30,582 bases of DNA from assembly GCA_002362385.1 (NCBI GenBank), contig DEUB01000039.1, forward strand, positions 1 to 30,582, written 5' to 3'. Shown one piece after another: positions 5,595 through 13,718 of the stretch. The position numbers and the translations under genes are program-made. Every line of letters starts with the position of its first letter. Position 1 is the stretch's first letter. The DNA is from Lachnospiraceae bacterium UBA3273. GTDB taxonomy: Bacteria > Bacillota > Clostridia > Lachnospirales > Lachnospiraceae. The notes below the pieces were generated by a model that searched no databases, had not been told where the DNA came from, and was given only the letters and a program-made list of their open reading frames with translations.

Positions 5595-6281
5595 ATGAAG
5601 AGATCGGAAATCAATGCATGTATAAAAGATATGGAGCGGCTGATCAAAGCCCACGGATTTGAACTGCCTCCGTTTTGCAGCTTTACGCCTGAGGAATGGA
5701 AGGAAAAAAATCACGAGTACGATGAGATCCGTGACAATATGCTTGGGTGGGATATTACGGATTACGGTCTGGGGGATTTTTCAAAAGTGGGATTTTCCCT
5801 GATCACGCTGCGCAACGGCAACCAGAATGACCCCAAATATAAAAAGGTCTATGCGGAAAAGCTTTTAATGTTGAAGGAAGGACAGCATTCTCCCATGCAC
5901 TTTCACTGGAAGAAGAGTGAAGATATCATTAACAGGGGCGGCGGCACCCTGATCATCCATGTATATAACGATGCCGGAGACGGAGAGCTGGCGGATACGG
6001 ATGTATTGGTCAATTCCGACGGACGTTCTTATTATGTGCCTGCAGGAACAGGCGTACTTCTGCATCCCGGCGAAAGCATTACGCTGTGGCCCCACCAGTA
6101 TCATGATTTTGACGTGGTAGAGGGAACAGGGGATGTGCTGATCGGCGAAGTGTCCATGTGCAACGATGATAACACGGATAACCGGTTTTATGAAAAAGTA
6201 GGAAGGTTTCCCACCATTGAAGAGGACGAGGCGCCTTACCGGTTATTATGCAACGAATATCCAAAGGCGGCGGAAGAATGA
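5595..6281 (+). CDS. D-lyxose/D-mannose-type ketol-isomerase (cupin)
   Basis: This 228-aa cupin protein belongs to the D-lyxose isomerase family (EC 5.3.1.15), which interconverts D-lyxose and D-xylulose and also D-mannose and D-fructose. The metal ligands are in place: H102 and H104 in PMHFHW, E109 in KSEDI, and H170 in HQYHDF. The length is close to that of the characterised E. coli O157 enzyme (227 aa). ATG 5595 has AGGAGAGG 7 bases upstream; an in-frame ATG at 5529 has no site and adds 22 residues unlike the family. It follows the sugar kinase gene and its stop overlaps the next start (ATGA), so the three genes are probably one transcript. Confidence 0.92.
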   Translation: MKRSEINACIKDMERLIKAHGFELPPFCSFTPEEWKEKNHEYDEIRDNMLGWDITDYGLGDFSKVGFSLITLRNGNQNDPKYKKVYAEKLLMLKEGQHSPMHFHWKKSEDIINRGGGTLIIHVYNDAGDGELADTDVLVNSDGRSYYVPAGTGVLLHPGESITLWPHQYHDFDVVEGTGDVLIGEVSMCNDDNTDNRFYEKVGRFPTIEEDEAPYRLLCNEYPKAAEE

Positions 6282-8146
6282 AATTTCTGCTGACAGCGGT
6301 AAATGCAAAATATATACATACAAACCCGGCATTATACAGTTTAAAAGCATATGCCGAACTATGCAAAGAAGGCGGCTCCATGTCTGATGCAAAAGGCAGG
6401 GAAGCCGATGCAAGAAGCCGGAAAGGCTGTATTCAGATCGCCGAGTTTACCATTAATAACCGGCTGGATGAAATTCTTGGAGGCATTTATAAGCAGTCTC
6501 CTGATGCTGTCGCCTTTTCCTGCTATATCTGGAATATAAAAGAAGTGATGTCTCTTGTGCGGGAGCTGAAGAAGATCCTGCCCGGGGTGCCTCTATGGCT
6601 GGGAGGCCCGGAGGCTTCCTATAAGGCGGATGAACTTTTAAAAAGTTATCCGGAGCTTACCGGAATTATGATAGGAGAAGGAGAGGGAACCTTCTCAGAG
6701 CTGTATCGGTATTATGTAAAAGAATTGGAAGGCACTGGGGAAAAAGACGGGACAGAGGAAAAAGCTGGTACAAAGGAAGATCCCGGGATATTAAATAATA
6801 TCCGGGGAATTGCTTTCCGAAAAGGAGAAAACATCATTCATACGGAGGAAAGAGAGCTGACGGATCTAAGCAGGCTTCCCTTTCTTTATGATGATCTGTC
6901 CCTGTTTAAGAACAAGATCATTTATTATGAATCCTCCAGGGGATGCCCCTTTCGGTGCAGCTATTGTCTTTCTTCCATTGATAAGAAGGTGCGCTTCAGG
7001 GACCTTTCCATTGTAAAAAAGGAACTTAAATTCTTTTTGGAGCATAAGGTGCCCCAGGTAAAATTTATTGACCGAACCTTTAACTGCAGCAGGGATCATG
7101 CCATGGAAATATGGCGTTTCATTAAAGACCATGACAACGGCGTAACCAATTTTCATTTTGAAATTGCTGCCGACCTGCTTGATGATGAAGAACTGGATCT
7201 GCTTGCCACATTACGCCCCGGGGCTGTACAGATGGAGATCGGGGTGCAGACTGCCAATCAGAAGACCATAAAGGAGATCCGGCGCGTTATGGATGTGGAT
7301 AAGCTGGAAAAGATCGTGAAAAGGCTTCATGACGGAAGAAATATCCATATTCATCTGGATCTGATCGCAGGCCTGCCTTTTGAAGATTACCAAAGCTTCA
7401 GGAATTCCTTCAACCGGGTTTATGCTATGAAACCGGAGCAGCTCCAGCTGGGCTTTCTTAAAGTACTAAGCGGTTCTTATATGGCGGAAAAAAGCGGAGA
7501 TTACGGATTGCTGTATACGGAGAGTCCGCCTTATGAAGTGCTTGCCACCAAATGGCTTTCTTTTTCGGATGTATGCAGGCTGAAACAGGTGGAGGAAATG
7601 GTGGAGCTTTATTATAACAGCAATCAGTTTACGCATACCCTGCCATATCTGGAACGTTTTTTTGAGGATGCGTTCACTCTTTTTGAAAGGCTTTCAGCCT
7701 TTTATGAAAGGAAGGGATATTTTGTGAATACGCCTTCCAGGATGTACAGATATGAGGCGCTTCTTTGCTTTGCTATAGAGGAGACCGAAGGAGAGGAAGA
7801 GCTTTTAAAAGAGCTGCTGACCATGGATGTTTATTCCAGGGAAAATGCCAAAACCCGTCCCGCCTTTGCAAGGGATCTTCTCCCTTATAAGGAAAGGATA
7901 AACGGCTTTTACCGTTTGGAGGAAAAACGCAGGGAAACAAAGGAACATCTGCTTAAAAATTATGAAGGCTGCGAACCGAGAGCCATGGTGCGTATGCTGC
8001 ATATGGAGCCATGCTTTTATGATATATTTGGGAAAGCCCCCACTTACCGACGGCTCCAAAGGGAAAGATTTGTGCTCTTTGATTATCAAGACAGAAATCC
8101 CCTGACCCATGAGGGAAGGATGATCCTTTTAAATGATGACTTTTAA
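6278..8146 (+). CDS. B12-binding radical SAM protein with DUF4080
   Basis: The 622-aa protein has an N-terminal cobalamin-binding-like Rossmann domain (about 1-150, with LWLGGPEAS and GEGEGTF), a radical SAM core (about 215-400) with the iron-sulfur motif C223-x3-C227-x2-C230 in SRGCPFRCSYC, and a C-terminal DUF4080 region. Family members are widespread in Clostridia; the reaction is unknown, and methyl transfer or RNA/lipid modification are guesses. Two hydrophilic, repeat-like inserts (about 31-50 and 150-170, EKDGTEEKAGTKED) look like loop expansions. ATG 6278 overlaps the isomerase stop as ATGA, with GGCGGAAG as ribosome binding site; an upstream in-frame start at 6248 would lie inside the isomerase gene. 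Coupling to the sugar genes is physical and need not be functional. Confidence 0.88.
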   Translation: MKFLLTAVNAKYIHTNPALYSLKAYAELCKEGGSMSDAKGREADARSRKGCIQIAEFTINNRLDEILGGIYKQSPDAVAFSCYIWNIKEVMSLVRELKKILPGVPLWLGGPEASYKADELLKSYPELTGIMIGEGEGTFSELYRYYVKELEGTGEKDGTEEKAGTKEDPGILNNIRGIAFRKGENIIHTEERELTDLSRLPFLYDDLSLFKNKIIYYESSRGCPFRCSYCLSSIDKKVRFRDLSIVKKELKFFLEHKVPQVKFIDRTFNCSRDHAMEIWRFIKDHDNGVTNFHFEIAADLLDDEELDLLATLRPGAVQMEIGVQTANQKTIKEIRRVMDVDKLEKIVKRLHDGRNIHIHLDLIAGLPFEDYQSFRNSFNRVYAMKPEQLQLGFLKVLSGSYMAEKSGDYGLLYTESPPYEVLATKWLSFSDVCRLKQVEEMVELYYNSNQFTHTLPYLERFFEDAFTLFERLSAFYERKGYFVNTPSRMYRYEALLCFAIEETEGEEELLKELLTMDVYSRENAKTRPAFARDLLPYKERINGFYRLEEKRRETKEHLLKNYEGCEPRAMVRMLHMEPCFYDIFGKAPTYRRLQRERFVLFDYQDRNPLTHEGRMILLNDDF

Positions 8147-8176
8147 AAGACGGACTGCGGAACGGGAGGCAGGTCT

Positions 8177-8836
8177 ATGACGAAAAGAACAAAAGAGATT
8201 CTTGATAAACTGGATGAAGTATATACGAGAGAATATAAATGCTATTTAAATCACGAAACGCCCTGGCAGCTTTTGATCGCCACCATGCTCAGCGCCCAGT
8301 GTACCGACGCCCGGGTTAATGTGGTAACGAAGGAGCTTTTTTTGAAATATAAAAGTCCCGATGATTTTGCAAAGGCCGATCTGAAGGAGTTAGAGCAGGC
8401 TATCCATTCCACGGGCTTTTACCACAACAAGGCGAAAAACATCATTGCCTGCTGCAGGGAACTGGTAGAAAAATATGATGGGCAGGTGCCAAATGATCTG
8501 GAAGCCCTGACTTCTCTTCCGGGAGTGGGCAGGAAAACGGCAAATGTTATTCGGGGCAATATTTTTCATGAGCCCAGCGTTGTGGTGGACACCCATGTAA
8601 AGAGAATTTCTAAAAAGCTGGGATTTACGAAGGAAGAGGATCCGGAAAAAATAGAGTACGATCTGATGAAGGTATTACCAAAGGAGCACTGGATTTTGTA
8701 CAACATCCAGATTATCACTTTCGGAAGGGAAATATGCTTTGCCAGAAGTCCTAAATGTGAAGAATGTTTTTTGACAGAATATTGCAGCTATTTTAAGGGT
8801 CGAAAAGCAGATGAAAGGGCAGAAAAGGATACATGA
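8177..8836 (+). CDS. nth: Endonuclease III (DNA glycosylase/AP lyase)
   Basis: The 219-aa protein removes oxidised pyrimidines and cuts abasic sites in base excision repair. It has a helix-hairpin-helix with the catalytic lysine (LPGVGRK, K120), the catalytic aspartate D138 in VVVDTHV, and the C-terminal 4Fe-4S loop C187-x6-C194-x2-C197-x5-C203. Length and all key residues are normal. The ATG has GGGAGG 8 bases upstream. Its stop overlaps the start of the exonuclease gene by four bases (ATGA), so the two are translationally coupled and form a DNA-repair pair. Confidence 0.97.
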   Translation: MTKRTKEILDKLDEVYTREYKCYLNHETPWQLLIATMLSAQCTDARVNVVTKELFLKYKSPDDFAKADLKELEQAIHSTGFYHNKAKNIIACCRELVEKYDGQVPNDLEALTSLPGVGRKTANVIRGNIFHEPSVVVDTHVKRISKKLGFTKEEDPEKIEYDLMKVLPKEHWILYNIQIITFGREICFARSPKCEECFLTEYCSYFKGRKADERAEKDT

Positions 8837-9567
8837 GCGGTTTTTGCAACAGTTATACGGTAGTGGATATCGAAACTACGGGCCTGGATCCCAAAGAAGA
8901 TAAAATAACGGAAATCGCCGCCATACGGGTAGAGAATGGGGAGATCGCGGATACTTTTCACACTCTGGTCAATCCGGGGCGCAGGCTTACGGAACGGATC
9001 ACAGAATTGACGGGGCTGACAGATGAAGCCCTGAAGGATGCCCCCTATATTCAGGATATCATAGGGGATTTTGTGAAATTTGAGGTTACAGACTGTCTTT
9101 TGGGCCACAGCGTTCTTTTTGACTATTCCTTTTTAAAAAGAGCTGCGGTAAATAAGGGAGCGGCCTTTGAGAAAAAGGGGATCGATACGCTTGCCGTTTC
9201 CAGAAAATACCTGCAGGAGCTGGAAAGCCGTTCCCTGCCTTATTTGACCGGGTACTTCGGGATCGCGCACGAAGCCCACAGGGCCTTATCGGATGTGGAA
9301 GCTACATGGGAACTGTATAAGGTATTGAAAGAAAAGTTCGGGCAGGCGGAAGGGGCTTCCAAATACTTTGAACCCAAAGAACTGGTCTATAAGGTAAAAA
9401 AGGAAGGGCCGGTTACGAAGAAGCAGATAGAGCAGCTGCAGCGTTTTTTGGCCTGTTATGGCTTGGAAAGCGAGTACGATATAGGCAGGATGACCAAAAA
9501 TGAAGCCAGCAGATATTTGGACAGGCTGATCAGCACTTACGGGCGCATTCCTCCAAGGAACGGATAA
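8833..9567 (+). CDS. DnaQ-like 3'-5' exonuclease (DEDDh)
   Basis: The 244-aa protein contains an RNase T/DnaQ exonuclease domain over residues 8-168, with the DEDDh set in place: D12 and E14 in DIETTG, D97, H149 and D154 in HRALSDVEA. It resembles the epsilon-like proofreading subunits and stand-alone exonucleases of Firmicutes. The last 50 residues (PVTKKQIEQLQRFLACYG to the end) form a small helical domain of unknown role, also seen attached to similar nucleases. Its start overlaps nth. Its last 38 bases overlap the end of the convergent gene at 9530. Confidence 0.9.
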   Translation: MSGFCNSYTVVDIETTGLDPKEDKITEIAAIRVENGEIADTFHTLVNPGRRLTERITELTGLTDEALKDAPYIQDIIGDFVKFEVTDCLLGHSVLFDYSFLKRAAVNKGAAFEKKGIDTLAVSRKYLQELESRSLPYLTGYFGIAHEAHRALSDVEATWELYKVLKEKFGQAEGASKYFEPKELVYKVKKEGPVTKKQIEQLQRFLACYGLESEYDIGRMTKNEASRYLDRLISTYGRIPPRNG

Positions 9568-10144
9568 GATTTTTTTTGGATGCGGCGGGACGTAAGTTTT
9601 CAGCGGACCGAAGCAGGGAATTGAGTTTATCCGTTTCTTCGTGCTCCTGGTAGATTTTGGCAAGGAGAAGGTAGTTGCCGCTTATGTCGGTGCCGCTTTC
9701 CACCGCCTTTTCCAAAAGGACGCGGGCATTGCTCTCATAGCCGTTTTGGTAGTAGAGGTTTGCAAGCTTATAGATCGTGCGGGCATAGAGAGTATAATTT
9801 TCGTCATACTGGGAAAGCTCCGTAAGATTGGCGGCGCCGTATTCCATTTTTAAATCCGTATTGGAAAAACCTGTAAAGTTTACGATTTTTTTCTCCGATA
9901 ATTTGTTTAGTAATTCCAGGCAGTCTTTTACCTCTTCGTTATCGGTCAAAAGGCTTTCGGGAATGAAATCAAAAGGGATTTCTACATAGTTTAAGTTATC
10001 CAGGGGCTTTTTGCGGACCAGGTTGGCTTCTTCTTCCCTCCGCCAGAAATCGTTTAAGGCATTTTTTTCCAGTTTATCGTGCTTTTTCAACTCATAAGTA
10101 AGCCATATGATAGGGATGATTAAACTTGCCAAAATCAATAACAT
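9530..10144 (-). CDS. Membrane-anchored TPR-like protein
   Basis: The 204-aa protein starts with one membrane helix (LLILASLIIPIIWLTYEL, residues 2-19). A charged linker follows, then a helical C-terminal half with two or three TPR-like repeats (YKLANLYYQNGYESNARVLLEKAV; NYLLLAKIYQEHEETDKLNSLL). It is probably an anchored scaffold facing one side of the membrane; no enzyme motif is present. The ATG has AAAGGA 11 bases upstream. It is transcribed towards nth/exonuclease and overlaps the exonuclease gene end by 38 bases, with no terminator between, so the two transcripts must overlap in antisense. Its partner proteins are unknown. Confidence 0.82.
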   Translation of the reverse strand: MLLILASLIIPIIWLTYELKKHDKLEKNALNDFWRREEEANLVRKKPLDNLNYVEIPFDFIPESLLTDNEEVKDCLELLNKLSEKKIVNFTGFSNTDLKMEYGAANLTELSQYDENYTLYARTIYKLANLYYQNGYESNARVLLEKAVESGTDISGNYLLLAKIYQEHEETDKLNSLLRSAENLRPAASKKNLIRSLEECARKC

Positions 10145-10181
10145 CGTTTATAATATCCTTTCGTAAGAAGAGGTGATTTTT

Positions 10182-10280
10182 ATGTTTAATAAAAAGAGCA
10201 GACAAATTATTTCCAAGATCATCATTGTCCTTTTAATTCTGGCAATGATCGTTCCGCTGGCAGTTTCCGTAATGCCGTAA
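10182..10280 (+). CDS. Small single-helix membrane peptide (32 aa)
   Basis: This short ORF is preceded by GAGGTG (8 bases before ATG 10182) and encodes MFNKKSRQIISKI, then a hydrophobic helix rich in Ile, Leu and Val, ending VSVMP. A basic N-terminus followed by one helix suggests N-in insertion. It recalls the Prli42-type small membrane proteins of Firmicutes, but that is resemblance of form only. It is divergent from the TPR gene, 37 bases away. A perfect 8-bp inverted repeat (TTTTTGCA 10303-10310, TGCAAAAA 10316-10323) follows it. Confidence 0.68.
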   Translation: MFNKKSRQIISKIIIVLLILAMIVPLAVSVMP

Positions 10281-10302
10281 CAATGATAATGACAGGCATG
10301 GG

Positions 10303-10323
10303 TTTTTGCAGTATATGCAAAAA
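10303..10323. repeat. 8-bp inverted repeat between small ORF and VanW gene
   Basis: TTTTTGCA and TGCAAAAA are separated by gtata. It could be a weak stem-loop at the end of the small membrane ORF or an operator in front of the VanW gene. It lacks the GC-rich stem of a terminator. Confidence 0.4.
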
Positions 10324-10377
10324 TAATAACTGCCTGCGGCTATTATAACATAATTTTTTTGAGGAAAGGAGCACAAT

Positions 10378-11976
10378 ATGAAAAAGTTTACAGGCGTTTT
10401 ATTTGCGATTGCCTTACTTGTTCTGTTTTTGGGACCGGCTTCCATGCAGGTGCAGGCACAGAATACGGAAGATGAAACCATAGAGACAGGCGTTTATATC
10501 GGAGATGTAGATGTTTCAGGGCTGACAGAAGAAGAAGCTGCCAATAAGGTACAGGAATATATCAACCAGATCGGCGGGGCCCGGATTACTTTAAACGCCA
10601 TGAATGATAATTCCCATACAGTTTCCGCCAACGAGATCGGATTGATGTGGACCAATGCGGATGTAGTGGCAGAGGCCGTTAAGATCGGTAAAAGCGGGAA
10701 TATGGTTGAAAGATACAAGATATTGAAGGATCTGGAGCATGAAAACAAAGTCCTTCCCCTTACCTTTGCAGTAGACAGGCAGGCTCTTATCAATATTATC
10801 CACGAGGAATGTGAAGAATTTAATGTAGAGGCGGTGGACGCCACCTTAAAAAGGGTGGACGGAGAATTTGTAATCGAACCGGGCCAGACCGGCGTTGTGA
10901 TCAACGAAGAGGCTTCGGCAGATCTGGTCATCCAGTTTATGACAGAGGAATGGGCTTTTGCAGACGCTTCTGTGGATCTGGTGGTTGAAACAGAGGAACC
11001 CAGGGGAACGGAAGAAGAGCTCTCTAAGGTAAAGGATGTGTTGGGAAGCTATACCACCAGCTATTCCACATCGGGAGCCAACCGTTCGGGAAATGTGGCC
11101 AACGGCTGCAGGCTGATCGACGGGGCGACCCTTTATCCCGGAGATGAGTTTTCGGTTTATGAAGCGATCTCGCCTTTTACGGAGGCCAACGGTTATTTTA
11201 TGGCAGGCTCCTATTCGGGAGGACTTGTTGTCGATTCCTTAGGCGGAGGGATCTGTCAGGTTTCCACGACCCTGTATAATGCGGTATTGCGTTCGGAGCT
11301 GGATGTAACGGAGCGCTCCAATCATTCCATGATCGTAAATTATGTGGATCCTTCGGCGGATGCGGCAATTTCCGGAACGGCAAAGGATTTCAAGTTTGTA
11401 AATAATTTAGATCATCCCATTTATATAGAGGGCTATACCAGGGACAAAAAGATCACATTTAATATTTATGGTGTTGAGACAAGACCGGAAGGAAGGGAAG
11501 TTTCCTTCGAAAGCGAGATCTTAAGCACGACTCCCGCTGAAGGGGAGAAGGTCGTGGGAGATTCCAGCAAGCCGGTAGGATATATCAACGTACAGTCTGC
11601 GCATACAGGCTATGTGGCGCAGCTGTGGAAGATCGTTAAAGTAAACGGCGTGGAGGAAAGCAGAGAGGTCATCAATAAGAGCTCCTATAAGGCTGTTCCC
11701 CGTACGGCGGCGGTGGGAACCGCTACGGCAGACCCCAATGTCTCCAATCTGATCCAGGCGGCTATTGCCACTCAGAGTATTGATTATGTAAAAGCGACAC
11801 TGGCAGGGGGAGCACCTGCGGCAGGACCTACCCCTGAACAGCAGGCAGCGGCCCAGCAGGCGGCTATCCAACAGCAGCAGGCCCAGCAGGCTTTGGAGGC
11901 TCAACAGGCCCAGCAGGCTATGCAGCAGCAACAGCAGCAGGCAGCTCAGGATGCCCAGAATGCCGTAGCACCATAA
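10378..11976 (+). CDS. Secreted VanW-family protein with peptidoglycan-binding domain
   Basis: The 532-aa protein has a signal peptide (residues 1 to about 27, ending VQAQ). A tandem peptidoglycan-binding (PG_binding_4/YoaR-like) region covers about 35-215 and a VanW domain about 222-360, with NGCRLIDGATLYPGDEFS and the signature GGGICQVSTTLYN. A G5-like beta domain covers about 375-455. The tail (about 486-532) is almost only Gln and Ala. VanW proteins are cell-surface proteins of unknown reaction, named after a gene in vanB clusters; no other vancomycin genes are here, so resistance should not be read into it. The start has GAGGAAAGGAG upstream. It appears to be a single-gene unit closed by a stem-loop at 12003-12041. 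Confidence 0.92.
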   Translation: MKKFTGVLFAIALLVLFLGPASMQVQAQNTEDETIETGVYIGDVDVSGLTEEEAANKVQEYINQIGGARITLNAMNDNSHTVSANEIGLMWTNADVVAEAVKIGKSGNMVERYKILKDLEHENKVLPLTFAVDRQALINIIHEECEEFNVEAVDATLKRVDGEFVIEPGQTGVVINEEASADLVIQFMTEEWAFADASVDLVVETEEPRGTEEELSKVKDVLGSYTTSYSTSGANRSGNVANGCRLIDGATLYPGDEFSVYEAISPFTEANGYFMAGSYSGGLVVDSLGGGICQVSTTLYNAVLRSELDVTERSNHSMIVNYVDPSADAAISGTAKDFKFVNNLDHPIYIEGYTRDKKITFNIYGVETRPEGREVSFESEILSTTPAEGEKVVGDSSKPVGYINVQSAHTGYVAQLWKIVKVNGVEESREVINKSSYKAVPRTAAVGTATADPNVSNLIQAAIATQSIDYVKATLAGGAPAAGPTPEQQAAAQQAAIQQQQAQQALEAQQAQQAMQQQQQQAAQDAQNAVAP

Positions 11977-12002
11977 TGTAAATAGGATGTAATAAGTTTT
12001 CC

Positions 12003-12041
12003 TTTAGGAAGTCTGTTCAAAGGCGGAGCGGACTTCCTAAA
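12003..12041 (+). terminator. Stem-loop after the VanW gene
   Basis: TTTAGGAAGTC (12003-12013) pairs perfectly with GACTTCCTAAA (12031-12041) around a 17-base loop. No strong U-run follows on the plus strand (gttatat), so it may be a processing or mRNA-stabilising hairpin as much as a terminator. Confidence 0.55.
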
Positions 12042-12162
12042 GTTATATGTAGTGAAAATGAAGGGCCGTGATACGGAGTACGGGATAGATCATTGCCGTT
12101 GCACGGAACAGAGGAAAAACGGGTAAAGAGCAGGCCCGCCTGAGGCATAAGGATAGAAAGAG

Positions 12163-13152
12163 ATGAAAATAGGAAAAGTCCCTGAGAACGTATTGAAACG
12201 TTCTGTTTTAAAACAAATAAAGACTAAGAGGCCCGAAGTGATCCTGGGAGCGGGAATAGGCGAGGATTGTGCGGCAGTTGCCTTAGAGCCGGATGAGGTC
12301 ATGGTCCTGTCTACAGATCCTATTACGGGTACGACTGCCGATGCGGGAAGATGGGCGGTCATAGTATCGGCCAATGATATTGCTTCCAGCGGAGCAGAGG
12401 TGGTGGGAATGCTTATATGCGCCATGCTGCCGCCGGGGATCACGGAGCAGGAAATCAGGGCGCTTATGGAACAGGTAGAAAGCACCTGTGAGGAATTGAA
12501 AATCCAGGTCGTAGGCGGGCATACGGAAATTACGGACGGAGTGACAAGGCCGATCTTGACGGTTACGGGGATCGGAAAGGTTCGGAAGGATAAGCTGCTT
12601 GCCACAAAGGGCGCCAAGCCGGGACAGGATATTGTGATCACTAAATGGATAGGCTTAGAGGGAACTTCCATTCTTGCAAAAGAGCGTGAGGAAATGCTTA
12701 TGGAGAGATTTCCAAGGCATATGATAGATGAAGCCAAGGCATACGAAGAGATGCTGTCGGTTATCCCGGAGGCCGCGACGGCCATGAAGTCCAACGTAAG
12801 CGCCATGCATGATATTACAGAGGGCGGCGTATTCGGAGCCTTATGGGAAATGGCAGAAAGCGCGGGCGTTGGACTGACAGTTGACCTAAAGGAACTGCCC
12901 ATTAAGCAGGCAACGGTGGAGATATGCAACTTTTTCGATATTAACCCTTATGAACTGATGTCTTCGGGAAGTATGCTGATCGTGACCGATCAGGGGCACG
13001 ATCTGGTAAGGGAACTTGAAAAAGCGGGTATCCATGGAACCGTTGTAGGAAAGATAACGGACAGTAACGACAGGATCGTGATAAATAACGGAGAGACCAG
13101 ATTTTTGGAGCCTCCCAAAACGGATGAATTATATAAAGCCCTGGCCATATAA
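12163..13152 (+). CDS. AIR synthase-related (PurM/HypE-like) protein
   Basis: The 329-aa protein has the PurM-like ATP-binding fold shared by PurM, PurL, SelD, ThiL and HypE. An N-terminal domain (about 1-150) has GAGIGEDCAAV and STDPITGT, and a C-terminal domain (about 160-329) has HDITEGGVFGALWEMA and LMSSGSMLI. Members of this clostridial group are often annotated as hydrogenase maturation HypE-like, but the HypE C-terminal PRIC-type thiocarboxylate tail is absent (it ends ELYKALAI) and no hyp genes are nearby. A nucleotide-dependent reaction is likely; the substrate is unknown. GATAGAAAGAG precedes the ATG. It is followed by an Lrp-type regulator and aminotransferase on the same strand. 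Confidence 0.85.
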   Translation: MKIGKVPENVLKRSVLKQIKTKRPEVILGAGIGEDCAAVALEPDEVMVLSTDPITGTTADAGRWAVIVSANDIASSGAEVVGMLICAMLPPGITEQEIRALMEQVESTCEELKIQVVGGHTEITDGVTRPILTVTGIGKVRKDKLLATKGAKPGQDIVITKWIGLEGTSILAKEREEMLMERFPRHMIDEAKAYEEMLSVIPEAATAMKSNVSAMHDITEGGVFGALWEMAESAGVGLTVDLKELPIKQATVEICNFFDINPYELMSSGSMLIVTDQGHDLVRELEKAGIHGTVVGKITDSNDRIVINNGETRFLEPPKTDELYKALAI

Positions 13153-13235
13153 CGGCCGGCAGACCTGCTTCCAGACTGACAGAAGGTCTGATACAGGAGC
13201 CGTTAAAATTGCGAGAGGGGCGGAATGGAGAAAAA

Positions 13236-13718
13236 ATGAGAGAAAAGATATTGAGTATTATTGAAAAAAACAGCAGGATCGATATAAAAGAGCTGGCGAT
13301 CAGACTGGATGTGCCGGAAATCGATATTGCCAATGAGTTGAAATCTTTGGAGGAAGAAGGAGTTATCTGCGGCTACCATACTATGATAGACTGGGAAAAG
13401 ACCAGCATTGAAAAGGTTTCCGCACTGATCGAGGTTCGTGTGACGCCACAGAGGGGACAGGGATTTGATACTATTGCAGAGCGCATTTATAAGTATCCGG
13501 AGGTAACTTCCGTTTATCTGATATCCGGAGGTTATGACCTTTTGATTTCCCTGGAAGGGAAATCCTTAAAAGAAGTTTCCGCCTTTGTGTCGGATAAGCT
13601 GTCCACACTGGAATCCGTATTGAGTACGGCAACTCATTTTATCTTAAAGAAATACAAGGACCACGGAACGATTTTAACGAAAAAATATACAGATGAAAGA
13701 ATGAAGGTGACACCATGA
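13236..13718 (+). CDS. Lrp/AsnC-family transcription regulator
   Basis: The 160-aa protein has an N-terminal winged helix-turn-helix (about 1-55, RIDIKELAIRLDVPEIDI) and a C-terminal RAM/ligand-binding alpha-beta domain (about 65-145, with YLISGGYDLLISLEG). Such regulators sense amino acids or related metabolites. ATG 13236 has GGAG 6-7 bases upstream; an in-frame TTG at 13209 has no advantage. Its stop overlaps the aminotransferase start (ATGA), so it most likely controls that gene and responds to its substrate or product, which is the common layout of this pair in Clostridia. A 7-bp inverted repeat (CAGACCT/AGGTCTG, 13160-13190) lies in front of it and could be its own operator or an mRNA hairpin. 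Confidence 0.9.
   Translation: MREKILSIIEKNSRIDIKELAIRLDVPEIDIANELKSLEEEGVICGYHTMIDWEKTSIEKVSALIEVRVTPQRGQGFDTIAERIYKYPEVTSVYLISGGYDLLISLEGKSLKEVSAFVSDKLSTLESVLSTATHFILKKYKDHGTILTKKYTDERMKVTP

Noticed and set aside
10378..11976. Vancomycin resistance locus because of VanW
   Set aside because: No vanH, ligase, vanX or sensor genes are here; VanW-domain proteins are common surface proteins in Clostridia.
12090..12929. 279-aa minus-strand open frame
   Set aside because: Antisense shadow of the AIR synthase-related gene; Ser/Pro/Ile-rich sequence without domains, typical of reading such a gene backwards.
12163..13152. True hydrogenase maturation gene hypE
   Set aside because: The HypE C-terminal cysteine tail is absent and no hyp or hydrogenase genes are near.
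13160..13190. CAGACCT/AGGTCTG hairpin as a terminator
   Set aside because: Only 7 bp with a 17-base loop and no T-run; mentioned instead as a possible operator for the Lrp-type gene.
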